Below are positions 9,229 through 18,097 of a stretch of DNA of 64,000 nucleotides, piece after piece. The notes under the pieces were generated by a model. It made no database searches. It saw nothing but the letters and a program-made list of their open reading frames with translations, and was not told the origin of the DNA. The number at the start of each line of letters is the position of its first letter. Position 1 is the first letter of the stretch. A program made the translations under genes and the position numbers. Source of the DNA: Sphaerochaeta associata (GTDB lineage Bacteria; Spirochaetota; Spirochaetia; Sphaerochaetales; Sphaerochaetaceae); NCBI RefSeq assembly GCF_022869165.1, contig NZ_CP094929.1:186001-250000 (forward strand). Reading direction: 5' to 3'.

Positions 9229-9963
9229 ATGTTTGAGGCATGCCATTTGGACAAGTCAAAGGGGGCTGCTCCTCTGTATCATCAACTTAAGCAGATCCTT
9301 AAGAAAGAGATAGAAGAGGGGAATTTCATCAAAGGCTCGCTTTTTCCTTGCGAGAAAGACTTGATGAACACATTCGGAGTAAGCAGGACCACTGTAAGAC
9401 AGGCACTTGGGGACTTGTCGAACCTCGGCTACCTTCGAGGAGAGCGGGGGATCGGCACGATGGTTACGTTCAGCAAGATCAATGAGCGCATGCAATCGGT
9501 GATCAGCTTTTCCGAGGAGATGCAAAGGCATGGAGTCATCATGTCCACGAGTCATTGCTCAATTGGATCAGAGGCCGCCTCCAAGTACATCGCCCAACAC
9601 CTGGACGTCATGGAAGGAGAGCGGGTCTTTCATCTGATTCGCGTCCGTTGTGCAGACGGCGTTCCCTTGGTGTATTCAGATACGTATCTGCCCGGATGTC
9701 TGGATCTTCCCCTGAATGAGGCAACATACAATGCATCGTTGTATGCTTTCCTCAGGAAAGAGAGGGATATCGTCGTGGCATCGGCCCAAGACACCCTGGA
9801 GGCGATGCTTGCCGATGGTCAGATGGCTGCATTTCTGAAAATACCGCTCTATACCGCGGTTTTCAAGAGGACGAGAAAAGGCTTCGACCAGGATGGAAGA
9901 CAGGTGGAATTCTCCGTGAGCTGTTATCCGGGTGAAAAATATAAATACACGATAGAACTATAG
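9229..9963 (+). CDS. GntR/HutC-family transcriptional regulator with UTRA domain
   Basis: The N-terminal winged helix (PLYHQLKQILKKEIEEG, FGVSRTTVRQALGDL, GIGTMV) is followed by a UTRA ligand-binding domain (ERVFHLIRVRCADGVPLVYSDTYLP). The ATG at 9229 is preferred because GAGGAGG (9214-9220) lies 8 nt before it. An ATG at 9223 overlapping the kinase stop is only 2 nt from the SD. HutC-type regulators bind a sugar phosphate or amino acid and release the operator. This one sits between the kinase and the isomerase, so it probably autoregulates the operon through the palindrome at 8242-8255. Confidence 0.85.
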   Translation: MFEACHLDKSKGAAPLYHQLKQILKKEIEEGNFIKGSLFPCEKDLMNTFGVSRTTVRQALGDLSNLGYLRGERGIGTMVTFSKINERMQSVISFSEEMQRHGVIMSTSHCSIGSEAASKYIAQHLDVMEGERVFHLIRVRCADGVPLVYSDTYLPGCLDLPLNEATYNASLYAFLRKERDIVVASAQDTLEAMLADGQMAAFLKIPLYTAVFKRTRKGFDQDGRQVEFSVSCYPGEKYKYTIEL

Positions 9964-9976
9964 TACGGAGGCCGAT

Positions 9977-11695
9977 ATGCGCAAGCCAGGGTATGAGTTG
10001 CACCCGGTGATTGAAATCAGCGGGTGTGATGATGCCGTTATCGTTGGATATGAAAAGATGGTAGAAACAATCAGGGAGACGAAGCATCGGATTGTGGTTT
10101 GTGATGTCTACCCCGGCGTTGATACGAAGCAGGTGGTCCATGCATTATCGGCCTTGCATCCGGTGGTGGTTGTCGATACCAGCGACTTGCTCAAGCCCCT
10201 TCCAATCCTGGAAACACAATTCAGTCGGAACATCACTGATGACCGGGTGTTCGGGTTCATGTCCCACCATGTCATCGAGTCATGTTTTGACGAAGCAAAG
10301 CTCAACAGCGCCCGAGAACTTGTTGCGTCCACTGATTCAGCAGTTGTTCTCATCGTAGGCGTCGGTGCCAGTTTGGTCAGTTGTTCAGGCTTGTTGCTCT
10401 ACTTCGACCTTACACGCTGGGAGATACAGAAGCGCTATGCACAGGACCTGCCTAATTGGTTGGCTGATAATCCAAAGGCGGACGCTCTGGAAAAATTCAA
10501 ACGCGGGTATTTCCTTGAGTGGAGAATTGCAGACAGGCATAAGATTTCGCTCTTTGACTCTGTTGCGTGGTTCATCGATACCCATGAGAACGATCACCCG
10601 AAAATGATTGCAGGTGATGTTCTCAGGGATGCGATCGCTGCAGTTGCAACCCGGCCTTTCCGGATGGAGCCTTACTTCAACCCGGGAGTCTGGGGAGGTC
10701 AGTGGATGAAGCAGCATTTCGGTCTTCCGAACGAAGCACCTAATTATGCATGGTGTTTCGATGGGATTGTTGAAGAGAATTGCATCAATCTCGAATTTGG
10801 CGGTGAGATCATCAAAATTCCAGCCAATAATGTGGTCTTTTCAAAACCGCATGAACTTCTTGGGGAAAAGGTCCATGGACGATATGGCTTGGAGTTCCCG
10901 ATACGATTCGACTTGCTTGACACCATAGGGGGAGGGAACCTGTCGCTTCAGGTACATCCCTTGACTGAGTACATCCAACAGGAATTCGGCATGCATTATA
11001 CACAGGATGAGAGCTACTACATACTGGATGCAGGAGATGATTCTGTCGTGTATCTGGGAGTGAAAAACGATTGTGACAAAGAAACGATGCTAGCCGATCT
11101 CGATGCTGCAGAACATGCAGGTGCTTCGTTCCCTGTTCAAGCATACGTCAATGCATTCCCTGTACAAAAGCATGACCATATCCTGATCCCGGCAGGCACC
11201 ATTCATTGTTCAGGCAAGGATACGATGGTTTTGGAAATCAGTGCCACCCCATACATTTTCACCTTCAAGCTCTGGGACTGGGGGCGATTGGGACTCGATG
11301 GACAACCCCGGCCGGTGCATCTGGCCCATGGGAAGAGAAACATCCAATGGGATCGAGATACCGATTGGGTGAAAGCCCAACTTCTCGAACAAGCACACAC
11401 TGTGAGCAGAAACCCCGATTACGAGATTGAACAGACCGGCTTGCATATTCGCGAACCTATCATCACGTTCCGTTATACCGTGAGGACGGCATGTCCTGTA
11501 ATCATGGATGACAGTGTTCAAGTGTTGAACTTGGTTGAGGGGGAACGTGCTCTCATCACAAGTCCAAGCAACGCTTTTGCGCCGTTTGAAGTGCACTATG
11601 CACAAACGTTCATCATACCCGCTTCAGTCCGCGAGTATTGTATTATCGCTCCTGATGATGATCCTGTAATCCTGATATGCGCTCAAATACGATGA
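9977..11695 (+). CDS. Class I mannose-6-phosphate isomerase fused to an N-terminal domain
   Basis: A 572-residue protein with SD GGAGG 6 nt before the ATG. The C-terminal part (from about residue 220) is a type I phosphomannose isomerase cupin: NLSLQVHPL (zinc Gln and His), DESYYILDAG (zinc Glu) and PAGTIHCSG (zinc His). It interconverts mannose-6-P and fructose-6-P. The N-terminal 200 residues (HRIVVCDVYPGVDTKQVV, FSRNITDDRVFGFMSHHV, YFDLTRWEIQKRYAQ) resemble a uridine-kinase-like alpha/beta domain in spacing, but I see no intact Walker A. Canonical isomerases are 320-390 residues. It is the last gene of the ROK operon, and no clear terminator follows. Confidence 0.78.
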   Translation: MRKPGYELHPVIEISGCDDAVIVGYEKMVETIRETKHRIVVCDVYPGVDTKQVVHALSALHPVVVVDTSDLLKPLPILETQFSRNITDDRVFGFMSHHVIESCFDEAKLNSARELVASTDSAVVLIVGVGASLVSCSGLLLYFDLTRWEIQKRYAQDLPNWLADNPKADALEKFKRGYFLEWRIADRHKISLFDSVAWFIDTHENDHPKMIAGDVLRDAIAAVATRPFRMEPYFNPGVWGGQWMKQHFGLPNEAPNYAWCFDGIVEENCINLEFGGEIIKIPANNVVFSKPHELLGEKVHGRYGLEFPIRFDLLDTIGGGNLSLQVHPLTEYIQQEFGMHYTQDESYYILDAGDDSVVYLGVKNDCDKETMLADLDAAEHAGASFPVQAYVNAFPVQKHDHILIPAGTIHCSGKDTMVLEISATPYIFTFKLWDWGRLGLDGQPRPVHLAHGKRNIQWDRDTDWVKAQLLEQAHTVSRNPDYEIEQTGLHIREPIITFRYTVRTACPVIMDDSVQVLNLVEGERALITSPSNAFAPFEVHYAQTFIIPASVREYCIIAPDDDPVILICAQIR

Positions 11696-11808
11696 CTGTA
11701 TGGAAAAGTGGGCCATCGTTTATTGCGTACACTTGATTGGATGCGTGAGGATACCAAATTTCTGATTTTATTGTATGCTACGATATGAAAACTTTTGAAG
11801 GAGCATCC

Positions 11809-12765
11809 ATGCAGCACACCATTGTCATTCTTGATGGCTACACAGAAAACCCCGGAGACCTGAGTTGGGACGGTTTTGCCGGGCTCGGATCCTTGACTGT
11901 CTACGATCGCACCAAGGAAGAGGATATTCTCTCACGTATCGGTGATGCCGATATCGTCATCACTAATAAGACGCCGCTTGGCAGGGAGATCATTGAGAAG
12001 GCTCCCAACATCAAGTACATCGGCGTTCTTGCCACCGGCTACAACGTAGTCGATACCCAGGCGGCGAAAGAGAAGGGTATTCCTGTTTGCAACATTCCCA
12101 CCTACGGCACCGATGCAGTCGCCCAATTCGCCTTCGCCCTGTTGTTGGAGATAGCCCACCACGTCCAGCATCACAGTGATGCGGTGAAACAGGGACGCTG
12201 GACAAGCTGCCCGGATTTCTGCTTCTGGGACTATCCGCTCATTGAGCTTGCAGGAAAGACCATGGGCCTCATCGGCTACGGCAGGATCGGGCAGGCGGTG
12301 GCCAGAATCGCGCGTGCATTCGGCATGGTGGTCATTGCCTATGACTCCTATCAGGACCCGAAGCATCAGGATGTCTATGTATCGCTGGACGAATTGCTGC
12401 AGAGAAGCGATGTTGTCTCTCTGCACTGCCCGCTCTTTGAGGCGACCAAGGGAATCATCAACAAAGAGACCATTGCACAGATGAAGGACGGGGTCATCAT
12501 CCTCAACAACAGCCGCGGTCCCCTCATCGTCGAGCAGGACCTGGCCGATGCCTTGAACAGCGGCAAGGTGTATGCAGCGGGCTTGGATGTGGTATCGACC
12601 GAGCCGATCAAAGAGGACAATCCCCTGCTCACTGCAAAGAACTGCCTGATTACCCCCCACATAAGCTGGGCGCCGAAGGAGAGTCGTCAGCGTCTGATGG
12701 ACATAGCCGTCGAGAACCTGAAGGCATTCCTTGCAGGCAAGAGTCAGAATGTGGTCAATGCATAA
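11809..12765 (+). CDS. D-2-hydroxyacid dehydrogenase (glycerate/hydroxypyruvate type)
   Basis: The ATG at 11809 has SD GAAGGAG 5 nt upstream, so it is preferred over ATG 11785. The 318-residue protein has the NAD-binding GYGRIGQAVARIARAFG motif near residue 145, the catalytic Arg in [10 protein letters not shown], Glu in [10 protein letters not shown] and His in TPHISWAP, so it should be active. It reduces 2-keto acids such as hydroxypyruvate or glyoxylate with NAD(P)H. Its last 287 bp (12479-12765) are repeated at 14398-14684 beyond an AbiE toxin-antitoxin pair, so the present 3' end or the downstream copy came in with inserted DNA. Confidence 0.88.
   Translation: MQHTIVILDGYTENPGDLSWDGFAGLGSLTVYDRTKEEDILSRIGDADIVITNKTPLGREIIEKAPNIKYIGVLATGYNVVDTQAAKEKGIPVCNIPTYGTDAVAQFAFALLLEIAHHVQHHSDAVKQGRWTSCPDFCFWDYPLIELAGKTMGLIGYGRIGQAVARIARAFGMVVIAYDSYQDPKHQDVYVSLDELLQRSDVVSLHCPLFEATKGIINKETIAQMKDGVIILNNSRGPLIVEQDLADALNSGKVYAAGLDVVSTEPIKEDNPLLTAKNCLITPHISWAPKESRQRLMDIAVENLKAFLAGKSQNVVNA
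12479..12765 (+). repeat. Direct repeat 1, copy A (3' end of the dehydrogenase gene)
   Basis: 287 bp, matched by 14398-14684 with three differences, all synonymous. Identity ends exactly at the TAA stop codon in both copies. Confidence 0.95.
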
Positions 12766-12866
12766 CCTGCAAAGAATCAGTGCGAATGTGTGGCTTGTTG
12801 TTAACCCATCATTCTTCTCCTACACTATTGAAGCTTAGCTTGTGTCCCTGATACGGAATACTTTTG

Positions 12867-12903
12867 TTGCACTTACACGGAACATGTGATACTATGTCCG
12901 TGT
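12867..12903 (+). promoter_or_regulatory. Promoter and inverted-repeat operator of the AbiE pair
   Basis: TTGCAC (12867-12872), 17-bp spacer and TACTAT (12890-12895). An inverted repeat ACACGGA (12875-12881) / TCCGTGT (12897-12903) covers the spacer and the -10 box. AbiEi antitoxins are known to repress their own promoter by binding inverted repeats, so this is the likely operator. Confidence 0.6.
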
Positions 12904-12926
12904 GGATGCAACAAAAGAAAAGGTAT

Positions 12927-13520
12927 ATGGATTATAAAAAGCACATAGAGCAGTATCTGGAGAACTCAGGTGGAATAATCACGGCATCATACTGTCGTAG
13001 CAAAAAGATCCCAACGATCTATCTTAGCAGGCTCGTTCGAGAAGGGATTCTGCAAAGAGCGGCAGAGGGTCTCTATATTTCGGAAGCAGGAATGTATGAT
13101 GCCTATTATTACTTTCAATATCGCTTTAAAAAAGCAGTGTTTTCTTATGAGACAGCACTGCATCTGCTTGGGGCAACAGACAAGATTCCCCAAGACATGG
13201 ATGTCACGGTTTACTATAGCTATAAGTTCAATAAAGCCCCCCTCGGCGTGAACATCCATTATGTGAATAAGAAGATTCACAATCTGGGAGTGGTGGAAAC
13301 GAGAACCATGTTCAATAACCCTGTCCGAGTGTATTCATATGAACGAACACTTTGCGATTTCATCGCCCACGAAGATGCAATGGATAGGGAGGTGTATATC
13401 AAGCTTGTCCGTTCTTATGCACACTATGCCAAAAGAGATATCCACACTCTCTATGAAATAGCAACAAGCATGGGACTTGATGCAAAGGTGAAGACACTTA
13501 TGGAACTGGTCTATGAATAA
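12927..13520 (+). CDS. abiEi: AbiEi-type antitoxin / transcriptional regulator
   Basis: The ATG at 12927 is chosen because the promoter ends at about 12902, which rules out upstream starts. The 197-residue protein has an N-terminal winged helix (HIEQYLENSGGIITASYCRSKKIPTIYLSRLVREGILQRAAEGLY, read over residues 5-50) typical of AbiEi_4. The C-terminal domain carries FSYETALHLLG and YSYERTLCDFI. AbiEi is the antitoxin of type IV toxin-antitoxin systems giving phage abortive infection. It overlaps the toxin gene by 8 bp. Codon use and AT content differ from the dehydrogenase upstream, in keeping with acquisition. Confidence 0.85.
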   Translation: MDYKKHIEQYLENSGGIITASYCRSKKIPTIYLSRLVREGILQRAAEGLYISEAGMYDAYYYFQYRFKKAVFSYETALHLLGATDKIPQDMDVTVYYSYKFNKAPLGVNIHYVNKKIHNLGVVETRTMFNNPVRVYSYERTLCDFIAHEDAMDREVYIKLVRSYAHYAKRDIHTLYEIATSMGLDAKVKTLMELVYE

Positions 13521-14346
13521 AGCCGGATTGACAGCACTTTGCCATACGATCAGCAAAGATACCGGATTAACCTTCAACTCAGTCATGCTCTACTATTTTC
13601 TCGAGAACATATTGAGAAAGCTTGTGCAAGGAAAGTATGGGGAGACTCTTGTTTTCAAAGGTGGCTTTCTCCTTTCCAACGTCGTGGGAATAGAATCTCG
13701 CAGCACAATGGATATAGATATTCTTGTACGAAACATGCAGATATCGGAAGAAAATGTTTTGGCGATGCTTACTGAATCATTGAAAGAGAATGAAGGCGAT
13801 GAAATACAATATGAAATTATGGGCATCTCACCAATCAAAGAACAAGATCAATACGGAGGGTATCGAGCAAGTATTCTTTGCAGATTTGAAAATATTAGAC
13901 AAGTCATTCCACTTGATATTGCAACGGGAGATGTTATAACACCGAATCCAATACAGTATTCATTTTCCAGTGTCTTTGGGGATGACGAAATCCCCATCAA
14001 GGCATATCCGATTGAAACAATGCTTGCAGAGAAATTGCAGACAATTTACGCAAGGGGATTCTTGAATAGCCGGAACAAGGACTATTATGATCTCCATATC
14101 CTTTACAAACTGAAAAGCAAAGCGATAGACATGCCAACATTGGTAAGGGCTTGTGAGCAAACATTCCAGTATCGAAAAACAGAATTTGATCTAGTAAAAA
14201 TACAGGAGTTGCTCGAAAGATTAAAGGTGGATGACTCTTTTCAGAAGCGTTGGAATGCTTATGCAAAGAAGAACAACTATGTTCATGGTCTCAGTTTTGA
14301 AGCTGTCATCCTTGATGCTATAAGACTCATTAACAAAATGAGCTGA
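13513..14346 (+). CDS. abiEii: AbiEii-type nucleotidyltransferase toxin
   Basis: A 277-residue protein. It has the DUF1814/AbiEii nucleotidyltransferase core: LVFKGGFLLSNV (GG/S-like motif) followed by RSTMDIDILVR (the D-x-D acidic pair), then PIETMLAEKLQTI and SRNKDYYDLHILY. Such toxins transfer nucleotides to an RNA target (tRNA in the MenT relatives) and stop growth. All motifs are intact. It is co-transcribed with the antitoxin. The pair forms the whole gene content of the segment between the two dehydrogenase 3' copies. Confidence 0.87.
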   Translation: MNKAGLTALCHTISKDTGLTFNSVMLYYFLENILRKLVQGKYGETLVFKGGFLLSNVVGIESRSTMDIDILVRNMQISEENVLAMLTESLKENEGDEIQYEIMGISPIKEQDQYGGYRASILCRFENIRQVIPLDIATGDVITPNPIQYSFSSVFGDDEIPIKAYPIETMLAEKLQTIYARGFLNSRNKDYYDLHILYKLKSKAIDMPTLVRACEQTFQYRKTEFDLVKIQELLERLKVDDSFQKRWNAYAKKNNYVHGLSFEAVILDAIRLINKMS

Positions 14347-14397
14347 GTACTGAGAAACCAGGAAGCAAGATGTGACAATGAAGAATTCCATCATCAA

Positions 14398-14684
14398 AGA
14401 TGAAGGACGGGGTCATCATCCTCAACAACAGCCGCGGTCCCCTCATCGTCGAGCAGGACCTGGCCGATGCCTTGAACAGCGGCAAGGTGTATGCTGCGGG
14501 CTTGGATGTGGTATCGACCGAGCCGATCAAGGAGGACAATCCCCTGCTCACTGCAAAGAACTGCCTGATTACCCCCCACATAAGCTGGGCGCCGAAGGAG
14601 AGTCGTCAGCGTCTGATGGACATAGCCGTCGAGAACCTGAAGGCATTCCTTGCAGGCAAGAGTCAGAATGTGGTGAATGCATAA
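14398..14684 (+). repeat. Direct repeat 1, copy B
   Basis: Second copy of 12479-12765. Upstream of 14398 the sequence is unrelated to the dehydrogenase gene. Confidence 0.95.
14400..14684 (+). pseudogene. 5'-truncated remnant of the D-2-hydroxyacid dehydrogenase gene
   Basis: Only the last 94 codons remain, from [13 protein letters not shown] to the stop. The NAD-binding fold and most of the catalytic domain are missing. There is no SD sequence before the ATG at 14400, so it is unlikely to be translated. This is the displaced or imported gene end from the AbiE insertion. Confidence 0.9.
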
Positions 14685-14741
14685 ATGATTGATGTGGTCG
14701 TATGGTTGACATAAGGAACTCGAAATTACATATTCAGCCGT

Positions 14742-15847
14742 ATGAACATAACTGAAATAATGTCTTAGGAACGGTGGCAACGGGTACTGGAACATTCCCA
14801 AGGCCGCGAGACACCGTTCCAATTGATTCTCTCCGATGTGATCGAAGAGAAATACCAGGAGCTTCGTCAAGCACTTCCGTTTGCGAAGGTATATTATGCG
14901 GTGAAAGCCAATCCCGCACCCGATGTATTGCGCCTGCTCGACCGTCTGGGGTCGAATTTCGATGTGGCATCGGTATATGAGCTGCGTCGGCTGCAGGAGC
15001 TGGGGATCAGTGCCGACCGCATGAGTTGCGGCAATACCATCAAGAAGTTCGAGCACATCAAGGAGTTCTATGCCGCTGGCATTCGACTGTTCGTCACCGA
15101 CAGCGAAGGGGACTTGAGAAATATTGCAATGGCCGCCCCCGGTTCAAAGGTCATGGTACGCCTGATGGCCGAGGGAGCCCAAACCGCCGACTGGCCCCTC
15201 TCCAGAAAGTTCGGCTGCAGCCCTGGGGCCTCTCGTTTCATGTGGGATCGCAGCAGCGCGATATCACCGCCTGGGATAGTGCTCTCTCGAAGGTCAGCTA
15301 CCTATTCACCTGGCTTAAGGAGAATGAGGATCTAACCCTTTCCTGCATCAATATGGGCGGGGGGTTCCCTGCCACCTATCGCGAACGGACACATCCAGTG
15401 CAGACCTATGCCGATGAAATCAAGCGGTACTTGGAAGAAGACTATGGGGACGTGCTGCCTGAGATAATCATCGAACCCGGACGCTCGCTTGTCGGCGACA
15501 GCGGGGTGCTTGTCTCAGAGATCGTACTCATCTCCCGTAAATCCCGAACCGCGCTTGAACGGTGGATATACCAGGACTGCGGCCGCTTCGGCGGGCTTAT
15601 GGAAACCCTTGGAAAAGCCATCCATTATCCGATTGTCTGTGAACGCAACGGGCCGCAGGAGCAGGTCATCCTTGCAGGTCCGACCTGTGACTCCATGGAC
15701 ACCCTCTATGAGGACTACCGCTATGAACTTCCCTTGAGCCTTGCTGTCGGAGACAGGCTGTATTGGCTTTCTACCGGAGCCTATACCAGCAGTTACTCCG
15801 CCATAGAAATCAACGGGTTTCCGCCTTTGCAAACGGTGGTGATCTGA
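14742..15847 (+). pseudogene. Fold-type III PLP decarboxylase (ornithine/lysine/DAP type), broken
   Basis: From the ATG at 14742 the frame reads MNITEIMS, then an in-frame TAG (14766-14768), then ERWQRVLEHSQGRETPF and the normal N-terminal half with the PLP lysine in YYAVKANP. Near 15224, after SRKFGC, the frame shifts. The next frame continues WGLSFHVGSQQRDI, NMGGGFPATY and EPGRSLVGDSGVL through CDSMDTL to the stop at 15847. Related enzymes have about 18-20 residues between KFGC and GLSFHVGSQ, so some 50-60 bases are missing. A short GCAGCC-type microhomology could have caused the deletion. The native enzyme would decarboxylate a diamino acid to a polyamine precursor. Two independent lesions make it non-functional. 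Confidence 0.85.
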
Positions 15848-15869
15848 GAAAAATCCCTGCCAGTCTTTT

Positions 15870-15893
15870 TTCCTGCCTTCGGGTGGGTTTTTT
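15870..15893 (+). terminator. Rho-independent terminator after the decarboxylase pseudogene
   Basis: Stem CCTGCC / GGTGGG with a TTCG tetraloop, followed by six T. Confidence 0.8.
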
Positions 15894-15982
15894 GTGGAAA
15901 AAGATATGAATATAATGCAATTTGAAAATTATAATAAGAAATATAAAAAATATAATAGAATCTATTGAATTTATAATTTTAG

Positions 15983-16011
15983 TTGACAATCGCTCACTCT
16001 GCTCGTACTCT
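15983..16011 (+). promoter_or_regulatory. Promoter of the GarR operon with AT-rich upstream inverted repeat
   Basis: TTGACA (15983-15988), 17 bp, TACTCT (16006-16011). Just upstream, AAAATTATAA (15925-15934) and TTATAATTTT (15971-15980) form a 10-bp inverted repeat. The layout resembles the gudD and tctC promoters and may include the IclR site. Confidence 0.6.
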
Positions 16012-16099
16012 ATATATGTGGGCAGTTCCGTCCGTATGCACTCTGTGATACGAACGTGCCTGTTGTTTGAGACGCATTATAATTCTGAGGAGTGAAGAT

Positions 16100-16984
16100 A
16101 TGAAGATTGGATTCATCGGACTAGGCATCATGGGCAAGCCCATGGCAAAGAACCTGCTGAAGGCGGGCCACGAGGTGGTGTGCTTCGATGTGAACAAGGA
16201 TAACGTGGAGAACGTGGTGGCGGCCGGGGCGAAGGCGGCGGCGAGCGCGGCCGACGTAGCCTCCCAGGTCCCCCTGGTGATCACGATGCTGCCCAACAGC
16301 CCCCACGTCAAGAGCGTGGTCATGGGCGAGGGCGGGGTGCTGGAGGGGGCGGCCGAGGGCCTGATCCTCATCGACATGTCCTCCATCGCCCCGCTTGCGA
16401 GCCAGGAGGTGGAGAAGGCCTGCGCGCAGAAGAAGGTGCGCATGCTGGACGCCCCCGTTTCCGGGGGTGAGCCGAAGGCGGTGGACGGGACGCTTGCGAT
16501 CATGGTGGGCGGAGAGAAGGCCCTCTTCGAAGAGGTGAGGGAGATCCTGCTGGTGATGGGCTCCAGTGCTGTGCATTGCGGGCCGATCGGGGCGGGGAAC
16601 ACGACCAAGCTGGCCAACCAGGTCATCGTGGCGCTGAACATAGCGGCGGTGGCGGAGGCTTTCACGCTGGTGCGCAAGGCGGGTGTGGACCCGCACCTGG
16701 TGTTCGAGGCGATCAAGGGGGGTCTTGCGGGCAGCACGGTGATGAACGCCAAGGCGCCGATGATGATGGATTCAAACTTCAAGCCCGGCTTCAAGATCGA
16801 CCTGCACATCAAGGACCTTGCCAACGCGCTGGACACGGGCCACGGGGTGGGCTCCCCGCTTCCCTTGACGGCCCTTGCACGCGAGATGATGGAGACCCTG
16901 CACGCCGACGGCTTCGGCGGTGACGACCACAGCGCCCTGGCACGCTACTATGCGAAGCTGTCCGGCACCGCAATCGGGGAGTGA
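16100..16984 (+). CDS. garR: 2-hydroxy-3-oxopropionate (tartronate semialdehyde) reductase
   Basis: The ATG at 16100 follows GAGGAGTG at 16087-16094. The 294-residue protein belongs to the beta-hydroxyacid dehydrogenase family: N-terminal GLGIMGKPMAKNLLKAG (NAD(P)-binding), substrate loop DAPVSGGEPKA, and catalytic Lys in GNTTKLANQV. It would reduce tartronate semialdehyde to D-glycerate, the last step of glucarate/galactarate breakdown, and the neighbours GudD and GarD support that. Codon use is strikingly GC-rich compared with all neighbours except the next gene. It is followed 2 bp later by the DHDPS-family gene. Confidence 0.88.
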   Translation: MKIGFIGLGIMGKPMAKNLLKAGHEVVCFDVNKDNVENVVAAGAKAAASAADVASQVPLVITMLPNSPHVKSVVMGEGGVLEGAAEGLILIDMSSIAPLASQEVEKACAQKKVRMLDAPVSGGEPKAVDGTLAIMVGGEKALFEEVREILLVMGSSAVHCGPIGAGNTTKLANQVIVALNIAAVAEAFTLVRKAGVDPHLVFEAIKGGLAGSTVMNAKAPMMMDSNFKPGFKIDLHIKDLANALDTGHGVGSPLPLTALAREMMETLHADGFGGDDHSALARYYAKLSGTAIGE

Positions 16985-16986
16985 GC

Positions 16987-17892
16987 ATGGATACTTCCTT
17001 CATCAAGGGGATCATCCCCCCGATCGTGACCCCGATCAAAGAGGACGAGACGCTGGACGAGGCGGCGCTTCGCAGGCTCATCGACTTCGTCATAGAAGGC
17101 GGGTGCTCGGGCATCCTGGCCTTCGGCTCCAACGGGGAGTTCTACATGATGGAGGAGGATGAGATGGAAAGGGCCCTGTCGGTCATGATGGACCAGGCGG
17201 CCGGCCGGGTGCCGGTGTACATGGGCGTGGGAAACATCCGCACCACCAAGTGCATCCGCCTCGCCCGGATGGGCGCCTCGATGGGAGCGAAGGCCGTCTC
17301 GATCCTGCAGCCGATGTTCATCAAGCCCACCGACGAGGAGCTGAAGGGCCACATCAGAAGCATAGCCGCATCGGTGCCCGATACGGCGGTGCTCTTGTAC
17401 AACAACCCCGGGCGCTGCGGCTACGCGATGAGCCAGGAGCTGGTAGAGGAGCTTGCACACTCGGTGCCCAACCTGGTGGGCATGAAGGACTCCAGCGGGG
17501 ACCTGACGCAGACCATCGAGTTCATCAGGCGCAACGCCGACGTGGGCTTCAAGGTGATGTGCGGCAAGGACACGCTGATCTACTCGGGCCTGTGCGTCGG
17601 GGCCGTGGGGGCTGTGTGCTCTACGGCCAACTACCTGCCCAAGCTTGTCTGTTCCATCTACGACAAGTACGTGAGCGGGGACCTGAAGGGTTCTTTGGAG
17701 GCGCAGTGGGAGCTGAACCCGATCAGGCTGGCAACCGACAAGTCGAGCTTCCCTGTTGCGACCAAGGACCTGGCGAACCTGGTGGGCATGCAGGTGGGAA
17801 GCCCGTTTTTGCCCAACCTGAGTTCGCCGCCCAAGCAGATCGAGCACCTGAAGAGGCAGCTGGTCGACGGCGGCTTCGAGGTGGTCGGCTGA
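16987..17892 (+). CDS. DHDPS-family sugar-acid dehydratase/aldolase
   Basis: The ATG at 16987 is preferred over a GTG at 16981 because of GGGGAGTG upstream. The 301-residue TIM barrel has GSNGEFYMM (the G-S-x-G-E loop), the catalytic Tyr in LLYNNPG and the Schiff-base Lys in GMKDSSGD. Members include dihydrodipicolinate synthase, KDG aldolase and 5-keto-4-deoxyglucarate dehydratase. In this sugar-diacid cluster it most likely acts on 5-keto-4-deoxyglucarate made by GudD or GarD. Whether it cleaves it (giving tartronate semialdehyde for GarR) or dehydrates it cannot be told from sequence. GC-rich like garR. Confidence 0.8.
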   Translation: MDTSFIKGIIPPIVTPIKEDETLDEAALRRLIDFVIEGGCSGILAFGSNGEFYMMEEDEMERALSVMMDQAAGRVPVYMGVGNIRTTKCIRLARMGASMGAKAVSILQPMFIKPTDEELKGHIRSIAASVPDTAVLLYNNPGRCGYAMSQELVEELAHSVPNLVGMKDSSGDLTQTIEFIRRNADVGFKVMCGKDTLIYSGLCVGAVGAVCSTANYLPKLVCSIYDKYVSGDLKGSLEAQWELNPIRLATDKSSFPVATKDLANLVGMQVGSPFLPNLSSPPKQIEHLKRQLVDGGFEVVG

Positions 17893-17920
17893 ACACCTGA
17901 AAAGCAAGGCAAACGAAGTC

Positions 17921-17944
17921 GAGGCTGTCCGAAAGGGCAGCCTC
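17921..17944 (+). terminator. Probable terminator of the garR operon
   Basis: A 10-bp stem (GAGGCTGTCC / GGGCAGCCTC, one G-T pair) with a GAAA loop. The T tail is weak (TTATAG). Confidence 0.55.
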
Positions 17945-18097
17945 TTATAGTCAGGATGAAGTACAAAGACATGATTTACTAAAATATGTTTTACTAAAAC
18001 GTAATTGAGTGATGGGCTACATCCATGAATGAACACCTATCCATCGGAAGAGAAGCAAAGCCGGCCACCTTGGTTGGCGTAGAGCATATGGTGCCGA

